This document shows, piece by piece, positions 23,606-35,027 of a stretch of 64,000 nucleotides of DNA. Location of the stretch: positions 377,212,114-377,276,113 of the forward strand of contig CM077676.1 of assembly GCA_039707655.1 (NCBI GenBank), in the 5' to 3' direction. The stretch's first letter is position 1. Every line of letters starts with the position of its first letter. Under the pieces are notes generated by a model. It had not been told where the DNA came from and ran no database searches. It saw nothing but the letters and a program-made list of their open reading frames with translations. The stretch is from Elymus sibiricus (Eukaryota > Streptophyta > Magnoliopsida > Poales > Poaceae). Made by a program: the position numbers and the translations under genes.

Positions 23606-23834
23606 TAATAACTAGGCTACTTGTCTTATCAAATCACTGGGCTGCAGCGTTTCGTACCGCTCGGTCGTAATATTTGTACTGTACTAGTACTAGTAAGTAC
23701 ATGATGTACCTCTTCCTGGATCCTCTTTGATCATCGGAACCGGTTTCTGCGACTCACAGCCATCCTAATTTGTTCGGCCGACGTGCGGGCCAACCCACAT
23801 CCGGGCCCATTGGCCTTCCAATAAATTACTATTA

Positions 23835-24107
23835 CCTCCGTCCGGGTTTATTAGTTCACATCATATTATCGGTCAAATTTTGACCTCATATTTCATTTGC
23901 AAAATTTTAATGCATGTCGTAAAAAATTATATTGTTGGATTTGCATTTGAATGCACTTTCCAATATTGTTTCTTTGCCATGGCATATAACGTACAGTATT
24001 TTTTAACTCGAATCCGACGTCGAACTTATACTGTACTACAACTATTTCCCTACTAGTCAAAATATAGCTCGAAATACGAGAGATGTTAGTAAACCGGGAC
24101 GGAAGTA
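23835..24107. mobile_element. Stowaway-like MITE, asymmetric
   Basis: Terminal cctccgtccgggttta and taaaccgggacggaag are inverted, with TA on the left. The inner arms pair only weakly, so it has either diverged or been rearranged. Confidence 0.65.
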
Positions 24108-24440
24108 GGAGTATAGAGGGCGGCGTTGCAGGGGAGTCTGAACCCGCTCGTGGCGCGGCAGTAAAGCCGTCATATCACAAAACCCCACCACTCCCAGTAA
24201 TAAGTGGCCTGGTAAAATGAACAGACAAGCAACCATCATATCACTCCTGTCTTTATTGCATTTCATCTCTCTGCATTTTAGTCCGGTTCATTTCTCCGCA
24301 TTTATGGTCGATCCTAAGCGGCACGCTTGATCCCTATGAAAAAAATACAACTCCACGTAAGTTGGAATTCCAATTGCACGGCACAACTTCGTAGGAAAAA
24401 ATACGATCGAGGGCGTACGAAGCGGTTTGGGAGTAGTAGT

Positions 24441-24701
24441 AGTACTTGCAAAAAAACTATTTATATAGTGCGTATAGATTTTTTGAAAAGTCAAACTTAA
24501 CATACTTTGATCAGGTTTATATAGAAAATTATTTATATCTATAATAGTAGATATATAAATTATGAAACTATGTCTTGTGATGAATCTAATGATATATGCT
24601 TGGCATTCTAGACGTAAATATTTTTCTCGAAAAACTTGGCCAAATATAGTCAGGTTTGACTTTCCAAAAATTATATATGCACTACCTTATGGAACGGAGG
24701 G
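24441..24701. mobile_element. Stowaway MITE, left end worn
   Basis: The right end ccttatggaacggaggg is followed by TA. Inner arms include aaaagtcaaacttaa against caggtttgactttcc, the usual pattern of these MITEs. The left ctccctcc terminus is not preserved. Confidence 0.6.
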
Positions 24702-25346
24702 TAGTGGTAGTAGGAGTCACTCGTAGGAGTACGTGCAACGTACCGTGTGCCGCCAAAGGTCACTAATCCCTCCCGGTGCATAGTGCATAGATCGAATGGC
24801 TGATCTGCGGGATTCGCTTGAACAGTAGCTAGCTGCTGCATCCGTACTGTTCTGGAACAATCGCAAGGGCACTTGTCCGAAAAATTTGCATGCCTCCCGA
24901 CCAGTGAGATATAGTACTAGTATTACGATAGAGAAAATTCTACAGAGAGAAGGAAGTAAACAATCAAATGAGAATGGGTCCCACCATTTATAGCTTATCA
25001 GAAAACAATCAATGGAGTTTTCACTTCTCATTCTTGCATTTCTTTTGCATTGAATCATTTCACAAGGTTATCTACTAAATTATTCCTAATAAAAGCCACG
25101 ACGCTCGCAGGAGCGCATGCGGCGCGCCACGAGTGCCCTGGTGCGTGGCCGTTTCCTAGCGCGGCGACACAACGCCTCTTCCTCGGCCTCGCAAGTCGCG
25201 AGGTGCTGATTAGCAGCTTGCCGGCGGGCGAGCGTGATCTCACCGGTCTGCTGATCCGGCGCCAACAGGTACTCCTCCTCGCTTGGAAGCGTGCACCCGA
25301 TCGACGTACCGCCAAGCGTAGATGTGGCGCATGGACCCGACTACAC
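24702..25346. other. Unassigned spacer 3' of the repeat-protein pseudogene
   Basis: No element, terminal repeat or domain is recognised. GC content rises after 25090 as the pseudogene locus is approached, and the region may include its 3' flank. Confidence 0.4.
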
Positions 25347-25938
25347 TTAGGGCTTCGGCACAGACGTCCTCCGCACCCACACGGCCCTCGCATGAGCCTT
25401 CTGCCAAAGAGCGAATTGCCTGACTCTCTTGAAGGCGACATAGGCCTGCCAGGCAGCATCCCTCGCGGCACGCTTCACTTCCTCGGCCTTCTTCTCCGAC
25501 TCTCTTTTGGCGCGCTCCACCGGAGGCAAAGCCTCCCACAAGGCGACCTCCATTTCTTTCCATAGCTCCTCCAAGCTGGGGGGGCTCGGGGGCCGGCACG
25601 ACGTCCTCCTCGTAGCGGGGCGCCGACGCGTCCTCCGATGCGCGTGGTGGCGAGACTAGGAACGCCGATGTGTCCACCTCTACGCGTCGCAGCGAGGAAC
25701 GGAACGCGGACGCGTCATCCTCAACTCGTGACAGCGAGGAGCGGAACGACGACGCGTCCTCCTCCAATCATGGCAGCGAGTAACGGAACGCCGACGCGTG
25801 ACCCTCCGCGCGGGGCAGCGATGAGCGGAACGCCAACGCGTCCTCCTCGAATCGTGGCGGCGAGGAATGGAATGACGACGCGTGAACCTCCACGCGGGGC
25901 AGCGAGGGGCGCCTAGGGCTAGGCAGGGGCGATGCCAT
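25347..25938 (-). pseudogene. Gene for a repeat-rich protein with 14-residue repeats, broken
   Basis: On the minus strand ATG at 25938-25936 (context ccaccatgg) opens MASPLPSPRRPSLPR, followed by about seven imperfect repeats of the type RFEEDASAFRSSLP. A glutamate/arginine-rich, probably helical region follows (LEELWKEMEVALWEALPPVE, then AKRESEKKAEEVKRAARDAA), ending VPKP-stop at 25347. Two lesions break it. TGA at 25768-25770 stands where a repeat would have CGA (arginine). A G7 run (25578-25584) puts the frame off by one: with one base fewer, the proline-rich PAPEPP would run into LEELWKEM. I do not know a function. The low-complexity N-terminus plus helical tail recalls uncharacterised cereal proteins. 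A stress-test of expression is not possible from sequence. Confidence 0.65.
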
Positions 25939-26445
25939 GGTGGTCGATGGGTCCCCGATTGAGAGGGAGGGCGAGGAGATAAAGTAAATGAATGTGAGCG
26001 TTCTTTCGAATGCCGTGGGAGGCGCATTATTTATAGCGAGCAACCTACGTAAGATATGTTGCGTGATTAACATAATAGGTAGGTGGGCATTTTTTTGTTG
26101 GAGGAAATTAAGGGGGAGGGGGGCCACCGAGCTGAATTCAGGGGGAGGGGTGGAGATATTGCTGGTCACAATGGTTTAGGGTTTAGGTGATCTGCGATTT
26201 AGGTAGGAGAAGATTGGACGAGCACGGGAGAGGGAGAGTCACGCATGCAGATTGTTTTCACACGGGGAGGACGGGTGGGACTGCGGGGGGAGATGGAGAG
26301 TCATGCATGCAGATTGTTTTCACACATGGAGAGGAAAAGATTTGGAGGCGAACGGGATTCCTGGTAGAGCGAACGAGAAAAATGAATCGAGAGGGAAGTG
26401 GGCGAATGACGCGGTTGAGTTAAACGAGGCACAGTTTAATTACTA

Positions 26446-26747
26446 CTCCCTCCATACCGGTGTATAAGTCATCTCACGTTGTGCACCGCGACCAAGGAGG
26501 AGGAGAAAACGAGAGAACTTAATGTTTATTTGCTAATTAATACCATTGCATGCAATGAACTGCCCACTGCATGTCGTGCTAGGTAGTCTCAAGTCATTAA
26601 CAACATCCACGCCCCACGTTTCTTATTAGTTGATTCCTTCATTCATGTCAAGAAACAAGAAACGAGGTGGGAGTTAATGCACCGCGCATGAGTGTTTTGG
26701 GATTATTTGGTTTTTGTAAGATGACTTATGCACCGGTACGGAGGGAG
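26446..26747. mobile_element. Stowaway MITE (TA-flanked)
   Basis: Ends ctccctccataccggtgtat and gcaccggtacggagggag are inverted, extending to aagtcatct / agatgactt, with TA on both sides (26444-26445, 26748-26749). The core is not palindromic. Confidence 0.85.
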
Positions 26748-26793
26748 TACTGTACATCACAGCTAATACTTTACGATTTTCTGAATTGACTTA

Positions 26794-26998
26794 GAGTAAG
26801 TACAATAATGAGCTTATAGCCCGCTTACATGGCACTTTTGCCTATGTGGAGTAGAGAGAAATGGAAAAATGGTGGGACTGGGATCTCATGCAAGAGCATA
26901 GCTATATGCGTACTCCTTGGTAAATGCAAGAAGTACGAAGAAAGAGATAGAGAGAAGGTTAAAAAATTAGTACTCTTATAGTCAACCTTATAGCTAAC
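26794..26998. mobile_element. Possible MITE split by the Gypsy insertion
   Basis: The left part starts gagtaagtacaataatgagc. Removing the element at 26999-33776 with one target copy continues as ctaaccttgttgtatgaact, whose reverse complement loosely resembles the left end. Similarity is only moderate. Confidence 0.35.
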
Positions 26999-27485
26999 TG
27001 ATAACCCACAAGTATAGGGGATCGCAACAGTTTTCGAATGTAGAGTATTCAACCCAAATTTATTGATTCGACACAAGGGGAGCCAAAGAATATTTGCAAG
27101 TATTAGCAGTTGAGTTGTCAATTCAACCACACCTGGAGACTAAATATCTGCAGCAGAGTGATTAAAAGCACAGTAGTATGATAGTTTGATAGCAGTAGCA
27201 ATAATAGTAACAATAGCAGTAATGGTAGCAGCAATAGTTTTGTAGCAATTGTAACAGTAGTAGCAACGGTAGTAACTTAGCAAGAGCAATATGTGAAAAA
27301 CTCGTAGGCATTGGATCGGTGATTATATTGGATAACATTCATCATGTAACAGTCATAACCTAGGGCGACATAGAACTAGCTCCAATTCATCAATGTAATA
27401 TAGGCATGTATTCCGTATATAGTCATACGTGCTTGCGATAAGAACTTGCATGACATCTTTTGTCCTACCCTCCCGTGGCAGCGGG

Positions 27486-29387
27486 TGTTGGGGAACGCGA
27501 CAGAAAACAAAAAATTTCGGTATAGCGAGCACGCCCAGGACCACTATGGAGACTGCATACAAGGTTTGATCTGATCCGTACCGACTCGAAGCGCAGCAGA
27601 AGAAGAGTCGGTGGAGATCGTTGGTGCAGATCCCCGCAGCTAGGATTTACAACCTCCCAACCGCGAGGATGTACTCCCTCGTCGGACAGCCCTTCGGGAG
27701 GCGGTCGGACAGTCCCCCGGACGATCTCGCGGACAGCCCTTCGGCTCTACGAAAAAACTCTTTTCGTGGGAGGGAGAGAGAGAGCTAGCAAAGCATAGCA
27801 TGTGTATGAGAGCAAGGGATGAAGAGATGGTAGCCCTTACCTCCTCTATTTATAGGAAAGCCAAGGGGTAGGATGGTCACACAAAGTACCAAACTACCCC
27901 CACTTTATGTCACACATAAAAAACCATAAGAGGGAAAAGGGGTGCCATGTGGAGCTCCATGGAGGAGCTCCACCCTTGGCCGGCCACCCCTTGGCCCCCC
28001 CCCCCCCATGAGGGGCTTCCTTGGCCCCCAAGTCCTTCTAAAAGCCTTTTGGAAATATCCCAAAAGGTGACTTTCCATAAATATCCCAAAAAGCACTTTC
28101 ACTATTCACGACGACATTTTTCAGCGTCCGGTCGAACTGAAAATATTTATGTGGGCTTAGAACATTTCCAGTACCCACTAAAATAATTTTCAATGCGATC
28201 CGGAACAATTCCGGATTAGTGATTTTCATCTGCGAAAAGCATCCGAAGCGGTTCCGGCAGCTCCGGAAAATTCCCAGAAGTTTCCAGAATGATTCTGGCA
28301 CCCTCCAAGAATTATCAGGCATGTGCCGAAACCAATTTGACTTAATGGTATCCCCTGAAACAACTTTTCAGTTTTACCGAAACTGTTCCGGTGTTCTCTC
28401 TGCGGAACTTTTCCGCTGTCCGAAACTTTTTCGGTGATTTTCTCTCAGACTCCCTGTCTAGTATTCAGCAGATAGATGACCCTTAAGCGTGTGACCCTAT
28501 AGGTTCGGTGAAGCATAGACATGACCCGGAACCCCTTCCGATCAATGATCAACATCGGAGCCGTGGACACCCATATTGACCCCTATACCCACACGAATGA
28601 ATATTCGAGTGAACCTCCAGTTGCCGTGAGCTACTCCTGTTGCTTCGCGATATGTTACAATTACCCGAGGTGAGACATGTTGGCATCCTCGTGGATCAAC
28701 AACTTGTCCACTATGCCAGTTACCTCGTTGCCGGTATTGTTCTCTTTTCTCGTTCCCGTGTTCCGGCATCCCCGTGATCAAATCACAAAGTGTCTGGCCA
28801 GACGATGATGGATACCGTAACACCGAGAGGGCCCAGAGATATCTCTCCATCGTCGGAGGAGCAAATCCCAATCTTGAGCTATCAAGTTACTTGACATACT
28901 TTTCCATGAACCCGTAAGCCGCCGTAATAGCCACCCATTTACGGATGACGTTTAACAAACCCCAAAGTTCATGAAGCAAGCATGAAGAAACTCGATACTC
29001 ACATGGTCTAAGGAATCATGCAAACGTTAACCATCTCTGTGTTATTAACCATAAACTTGTGACGAATATATCTCATAGCATAACATCAATTCGGGTTGAT
29101 TCAACACAAGTGTTCTACCAACATTGTGCCCTCAAAATTGCTGGCATAGCCATGTCATGATCAGGAAAACAGGATCATCATGCAATACTTGAGCCAGTCT
29201 TAGAGGCAAGACTAGGAATACATTTTGCCGTTTATTATACCACACGTGCAAATGAGTTTCCCTCCGGGCCTCGTGGATATTGCAGACTCGTGAATCATTG
29301 CAGTTATAGCATGGATCATAAACATTCATTACAAACGCGGAGATACAAAATAACTGTTATTACTGCCTCTAGAGCATATCTCCTACA
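27486..29387 (-). mobile_element. Solo LTR of a Copia element nested in the Gypsy LTR
   Basis: The 1902-bp unit starts tgttggggaacg and ends ctcctaca on the plus strand; the minus strand begins TGTAGGAGATATGCTCTAGA, a variant of the Angela-class LTR start. The flanks gcggg (27481-27485) and acggg (29388-29392) are a target duplication with one change, and the uninterrupted sequence is seen in the partner LTR near 32845. There is no internal region, so it arose by LTR-LTR recombination. It contains a C13 run at 27995-28007. Confidence 0.9.
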
Positions 29388-30544
29388 ACGGGGTCCATAA
29401 GGAAACTAAGGGATATTAAGGCCTCCTTTTAATAGAGAACCGGAACAAAGCATTAACACATAGTGAATACATGAACTCCTCAAACTATGGCAATCACCGG
29501 AAAGAATCCCAATTATTGTCACCTTGGGGTATGCGGATCATAACACATAGCATGTGCATATAACTTGCAAGATCGGATCAAGAACAAAAATATATTCATG
29601 AAAACATAAAGGGTTCAGATCTGGAATCATGGCACTCGGGCCCTAGTGACAAGCATTAAGCATAGCAAAGTCATAGCAACATCAATCTCATTACATAGTG
29701 GATACTAGGGATCAAGCCCTAACAAAACTAACTCGATTACATGATAAATCTCATCCAGCTCATCACCGTCCAGCAAGCCTACGAAGGAATTACTCAATCC
29801 CAGCGGTGAGCATCATGAAATTGGTGATGAAGGATGGTTGATGATGATGATGCCGGAAGATCCCCCTCTTCGGAGCCCCAAACGGACTCCAGATCTGGCC
29901 TCCCGATGAAGAACAGGAGGTGGCGGCGGCTCCGTATCGTGAAACGCAATAAAATTTCCTCTCTTATTTTTTTTCTCTGGAATTGTGAATTTATAGCGTT
30001 GGAATTAGGTCAGACGGAGCCATGTGGCCCCCACGAGGTACCAGGGCGCGCCTGGGGGGGTGGCGCGCCCTGGTGCCTCGTGGGCATTGGGTGGCCCCCC
30101 TCCAGTGGGTCTTGGTTCCAGTATTTTTTATTTATTCCATAAAAAATCTCTAAAAAGTTTCATCCAATTCCAAGAACTTTTATTTCTGCACAAAAACCAA
30201 CACCATGGTAATTCTGCTGAAAACAGCGTCAGTCCGGGTTAGTTCCATTCAAATCATGCAAATTAGGGGCCAAAAACATGAGCAAAAGTGTTTGGAAAAG
30301 TAGATACGACGGAGACGTATCAACTCCCCCAAGCTTAACTCATTGCTTGTCCTCAAGCGATTCAGTTGACAAACTGAAAGTGATAAAGGAAAACTTTTAC
30401 AAACTCTTTTGTTCTTGTATCTATATATATGCATAAATAGTACCCAAGTTTTCAGCAAAGATTATAACTAACCATGCAAATGATAGCTCTTAGAAATTAT
30501 ATTCACTCATATCAATGGCATAATCAACTAGCGAGCAATAATAA

Positions 30545-32305
30545 TCAACTATCCTCCAAGGGTTTTTCTACCTCGGGTTCACTAGAAGTATGCAAAGTCC
30601 TATCATTTTTCTGTTTATTTTTCCTTTTAGATGGACTAGGTGTATCAACATTAATTCTTTGAGAGTCTTGTTCAATTCTTTTTGGGTGACCTTCAGGATA
30701 AAGTGGCTCCTGAGTCATTCTACCTCCTCTAGTCATTACTCTAACAGCATGATCATTCATATTGTTATTCATTTCATCGAGCAATTCACTTTGAGATTTA
30801 GCAACTTGTTCTAATTGAGTTTGAACCATAGATGCATATTTACTCACACCTTTAACATCATTAGCAATTCTAAATAACAAGTCACTCAAGCGATCAATCA
30901 TGTAGGCATTTCATTTCAATTGTTTCATAACATTTGCATTGAAATGATCTTGCTTAATAATATAATTGTCAAATTCATACAAGCATTGACTAGGAGGTTT
31001 GTTATAAGGAATATCACCTTCATCAAATTTTATAAGAGAATTTACCTCTACTACCTGTGGCTTTAATACCATGTAATTGTCAAGACCATGTATTTCTTCA
31101 ATAGGTGGTAGATTCTTAACATCTTCAGCTTTAATACCCTTTTCCTTCATACATTTCTTTGCTTCTTGCATATCTTCAGGACTGAGATATAAAATACCCC
31201 TCTTCTTCGGAGTGGGTTTTGGGCGGTGGTTCAGGAAGTGTCCAATCATTATCATTCTTCAATATATTATTCAATAGTTCCTCAGCTTGTTTAATAGTCC
31301 ATTCCCTGAAAACACAAATCGCACAACTATCTAGGTAGTCCCTAGAAGCATCGGTAGTCCATTATAGAAGATATCAAGTATTTCATTTTTCTTAAGAGGA
31401 TGATCAGGCAAAGCATTAAGTAATTGGAGAAGCCTCCCCCAAGCTTGAGGGAGATTCTCTTCTTCAATTTGCACAAAGTTAAATATTTCCTGTAAAGCAC
31501 CTTGTTTCTTATGAGCAAGAAAATATTTTTCAGAGAAGTAATAAATCATATCCTGGGGACTACGCACACATCCAGGAGCAAGAGTATTATACCATTCCTT
31601 AGCATCACCCTTTAATGAGACAGGGAACAACTTAAGAATGTAGTAATAGCGAATTTTTTCCTCATGAGCAAATAGGGTGGCTATATCATTTAATTTAGTA
31701 AGATGTGCCACAACGGTTTCAGTTTCATAACCATGGAAAGGATCAGATTCACCCAAAGTAATTAACTCAGGATCGACAGAGAATTCATAATCCTTATCAG
31801 TAACAAATATGGGAGAGGTAGCAAACTTAGGATCATATTTCATTCTCTCCCTCATAGATTTTTCTTTCATATCAGCAAGCAACTTTATAACTTCATGTCT
31901 ATCATTACAAGCAAGGATGGCTCTAGCCGTCTCCCTATCAATGCAATGTTCATCAGGTGTTTCAACTCTAGTAGAAGAGCTAGGCATAATAGGTGAATCA
32001 TAATTCTCAAGAGTTTCAACATTTTCAATTTCTTTAGCTTTAGCAATTTGTTCAGCAAGAAATTCACCAAGTGGCACAGCATTATCAAGCATAGTACTAG
32101 CATCATCATGAGTATCATTCATAGCAGAAGTGGTATCATCAATAACTTGCGACATATCAGAATTAATAGCATGTGGTGGTGTTGCAAGTTTACTCAAAAC
32201 AGAAGGTGAATCAAGTGCATAGCTAGATGGCAGTTCCTTACCTCCCATCGTCTTAGAGGGAACGATCTTGGTCTTAGCGTCTTTCAAATTCTTCATAGTG
32301 ATCAA
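30545..32305 (-). pseudogene. Gypsy gag remnant
   Basis: The minus-strand frame opens at 32305 (MITMKNLKDAKTK). It contains the retrotransposon gag core with IRYYYILKLFPVSLKGDAKE, then EWYNTL and a region ending LLQLLNALPDHPLKKNEIL. After the stop at 31331 the reading resumes in another frame (DYLDSCAICVFREWTIKQAE), and by 31255 it returns to the first frame (PTPKKRGILYLSPEDMQEAK). A further stop at 30911 precedes a last piece (MIDRLSDLLFRIANDV). The product would form virus-like particles. No zinc knuckle or pol domain is seen. Confidence 0.82.
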
Positions 32306-32345
32306 CAGATATAAATCCCAAGTGACTTAGCAAATAAAGCTATGC

Positions 32346-32363
32346 TCCCCGGCAATGGCGCCA
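32346..32363 (-). promoter_or_regulatory. Primer-binding site for tRNA-Asp
   Basis: On the minus strand tggcgccattgccgggga matches the Athila-type tRNA-Asp primer site at 17 of 18 bases, judged against the copy at 36921. It lies 11 bp from the LTR end. Confidence 0.75.
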
Positions 32364-33781
32364 GAAAAAGGTCTTGATAACCCACAAGTATAGGGGATCG
32401 CAACAGTTTTCGAGGGTATAGTATTCAACCCAAATTTATTGATTCGACACAAGGGGAGCCAAAGAATATTTGCAAGTATTAGCAGTTGAGTTGTCAATTC
32501 AACCACACCTGGAGACTAAATATCTGCAGCAGAGTGATTAGTAGCACAGTAGTATGATAGTTTGATAGCAGTAGCAATAATAGTAACGGTAGCAGCAGTA
32601 GTTTTGTAGCAATTGTAACAGTAGTAGCAACAGTAGTAACTTAGAAAGAGCAATATGTGAAAAACTCATAGGCATTGGATCGGTGATTATATTGGATAAC
32701 ATTCATCATGTAACAATCATAACCTAGGGCGACACAGAACTAGCTCCAATTCATCAATGTAATGTAGGCATGTATTCCGTATATAGTCATAGGTGCTTAC
32801 GATAAGAACTTGCATGACATCTTTTGTCCTACCCTCCTGTGGCAGCGGGGTCCATAAGGAAACTAAGGGATATTAAGGCCTCCTTTTAATAGAGAACCGG
32901 AACAAAGCATTAACACATAGTGAATACATGAACTCCTCAAACTATGGCAATCACCGGAAAGAATCCCAATTATTGTCACCTTGGGGTATGCGGATCATAA
33001 CACATAGCAGGTGCATATAACTTGCAAGATCGGATCAAGAACACAAATATATTCATGAAAACATAAAGGGTTCAGATCTGGAATCATGGCACTAGGGCCC
33101 TAGTGACAAGCATTAAGCATAGCAAAGTCATAGCAACATCAATCTCAGAACATAGTGGATACTAGGGATCAAGCCCTAACAAAACTAACTCGATTACATG
33201 ATAAATCTCATCCAACTCATCACCGTCCAGCAAGCCTATGAAGGAATTACTCACTTCCGGCGGTGAGCATCATGAAATTGGTGATGAAGGATGGTTGATG
33301 ATGACGATGCCGGAAGATCCCCTCTCCGGAGCCCCAAACGGACTCCAGATCTGGCCTCCCGATGAAGAACAGGAGGTGGCGGCGGCTCCGTATCGTGAAA
33401 CACAATAAAACTTCCTCTCTTATTTTTTTCTCTGGAATTGTGAATTTATAGCGTTGGAATTAGGTCAGACGGCGCCACGTGGGCCCCATGAGGTACCAGT
33501 GCGCGCCTGGGGGGGTGGCGCGCCCTGGTGCCTCGTGGGCACTGGGTGGCCCCCCTCCAGTGGGTCTTGGTTCCAGTATTTTTTATTTATTCCATAAAAA
33601 ATCTCCAAAAAGTTTCATCCAATTCCAATAACTTTTATTTCTGCACAAAAAACAACACCATGGTAATTCTGCTGAAAACAGCGTCAGTCCGGGTTAGTTC
33701 CATTCAAATCATGCAAATTAGGGGCCAAAACAAGAGCAAAAGTGTTTGGAAAAGTAGATACGATGGAGACGTATCACTAAC

Positions 33782-34310
33782 CTTGTTGTATGAACTGCAA
33801 GTGATGACTATATATGACATAGCAACATCATATAGCCTAACGCACCTGGACGGAGGAAGTAGTATCTTGCATGCGAAGTAGGCAAAAAAATTGCTCATTT
33901 ATAGCCGTCCGAAGTCTCAAAGGGCGCGACCGCGCGAGCGAGGCGACGGTCGTGGGAGGCACGACGCTGAACGGAATTAACTCAAAGTTGCATGCACGCG
34001 CCGGCATGGCGTGCGAACACGCAGATGCTAGCTATACTGTCAGGCCTACGAAGTGGGTCTAGTACACATGACATCTGGTGGGCCCCCCATAGTACTAGAG
34101 AACTCTTTGGGGGCATGCAGCCATTTATCCACCGGGCAAGCCACTACCCCACGCCGTTCGCATGCCCTACTCAACATTTTTACAATTGGAAACCGCTAGC
34201 AGTTCACTCCATCTTGTCCCCGTCCTTTAACATTACAGTAGTTCGCTCCCACTCATCCCGTCCTTTCACATTACAGCAGTTCCACTTCTCCTAACCCTCC
34301 TCCAAAATCC
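33782..34310 (+). other. 5' flank of the exonuclease-like gene
   Basis: Single-copy-looking sequence between the Gypsy target site and the ATG at 34311. It includes C-rich leader-like sequence (about 34140-34310) with two related segments ttacagtagttcgctcccac and ttacagcagttccacttctc. No clear TATA box is identified. Confidence 0.4.
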
Positions 34311-35027
34311 ATGGCCTCCCAAATCTCCATGATCGGCGGTGAGTACAAGGTTAAAACCATCACCAACGATGAGTTCGACGTCATCTACACCCGTAGTGCC
34401 GCGACGGTGGAAGGATGCCTTGGTCGCTTCAAACGCATGTTCAAAAAGTCAGATGATGAATGGGTCGCTAGGCTAGATGTTGAGTACACCACAGTCCTAG
34501 AAAAAGAGAACCTTCTAAAGGAGGAAGAGAAGAAGAAGCCCGCCGTGATCTAGGTTTGTGTACATAACTTGTGCTTGGTCTACCACATATGCCATGCCGA
34601 CGTTAGGTGCCAGAATTTTGAAGACTTACTCAAGGACGAAAGAGTCAAATTTGTTACTGTAGACTTTAAGAACGACAAGGAAGTCCTGGGTCGGATAGGC
34701 CTCGTTATACACCAGCCCTTCGACCACCAGAAGAATGGCCTGGTGTCCTCCTCTCAGCCTTCAATGCTGACCCTGGCAGGAGCCATGATTGATCCTTGGT
34801 ACGGTAAACAGAAGAAACCTCACTATCGGTTTCATAATTCATGGGAGTGGAAGAAAATAGATGAAGCTCACATTGAGTACGCAGCACTGGATGCCTACCT
34901 TTGTTTAAATATCTACAAGGTTTGGATGAAGAGGGGGAGCCTAGTGTCCGGTTCAAGCAAAGAAGTATCAGCGAAGAGGAAGAGGGACAAGGACGAAGTC
35001 GACGACGTGGACGAGGACTCCGAGTAA
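34311..35027 (+). pseudogene. DEDDy 3'-5' exonuclease-like gene interrupted by one TAG
   Basis: ATG at 34311 opens MASQISMIGGEYKVK in a 238-codon frame closed by TAA at 35025-35027. One in-frame TAG (34551-34553, codon 81) splits it, and both sides stay in the same frame. The exonuclease signatures are Exo I LDVEY (D56, E58), Exo II within FKNDKEVLGR (D122) and Exo III EYAALDAY (Y190, D194), the DEDDy layout of the RNase D/WRN exonuclease group. The conserved stretch after Exo II reads IGLVIHQPFDHQKNGLVSSS. The tail is charged (KRKRDKDEVDDVDEDSE), possibly nuclear. The stop sits where glutamine (CAG) would fit before VCVHNLCLVY. There is no intron. It is either a pseudogene, an allele with a nonsense mutation, or a short N-terminal product of 80 residues without a full active site. 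Confidence 0.78.

Larger units (their letters stand above)
26999..33776 (-). mobile_element. Complete Athila-like Gypsy with gag but no pol
   Basis: LTRs at 26999-30322 (interrupted) and 32375-33776 start tgataacccacaag and end ggagacgtatca on the plus strand. The 5-bp target duplication ctaac is perfect (26994-26998 and 33777-33781). On the minus strand the order is LTR, primer site, gag remnant, polypurine tract (30323-30336), LTR. The 2-kb internal region has no protease, RT or integrase, so the element depends on a relative for movement. The two LTRs are very similar, which suggests a fairly recent insertion. Confidence 0.92.

Noticed and set aside
25055..25471. Additional plus- and minus-strand frames around the repeat-protein locus
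   Set aside because: They are shadows of the minus-strand gene in other frames or GC-driven open frames.
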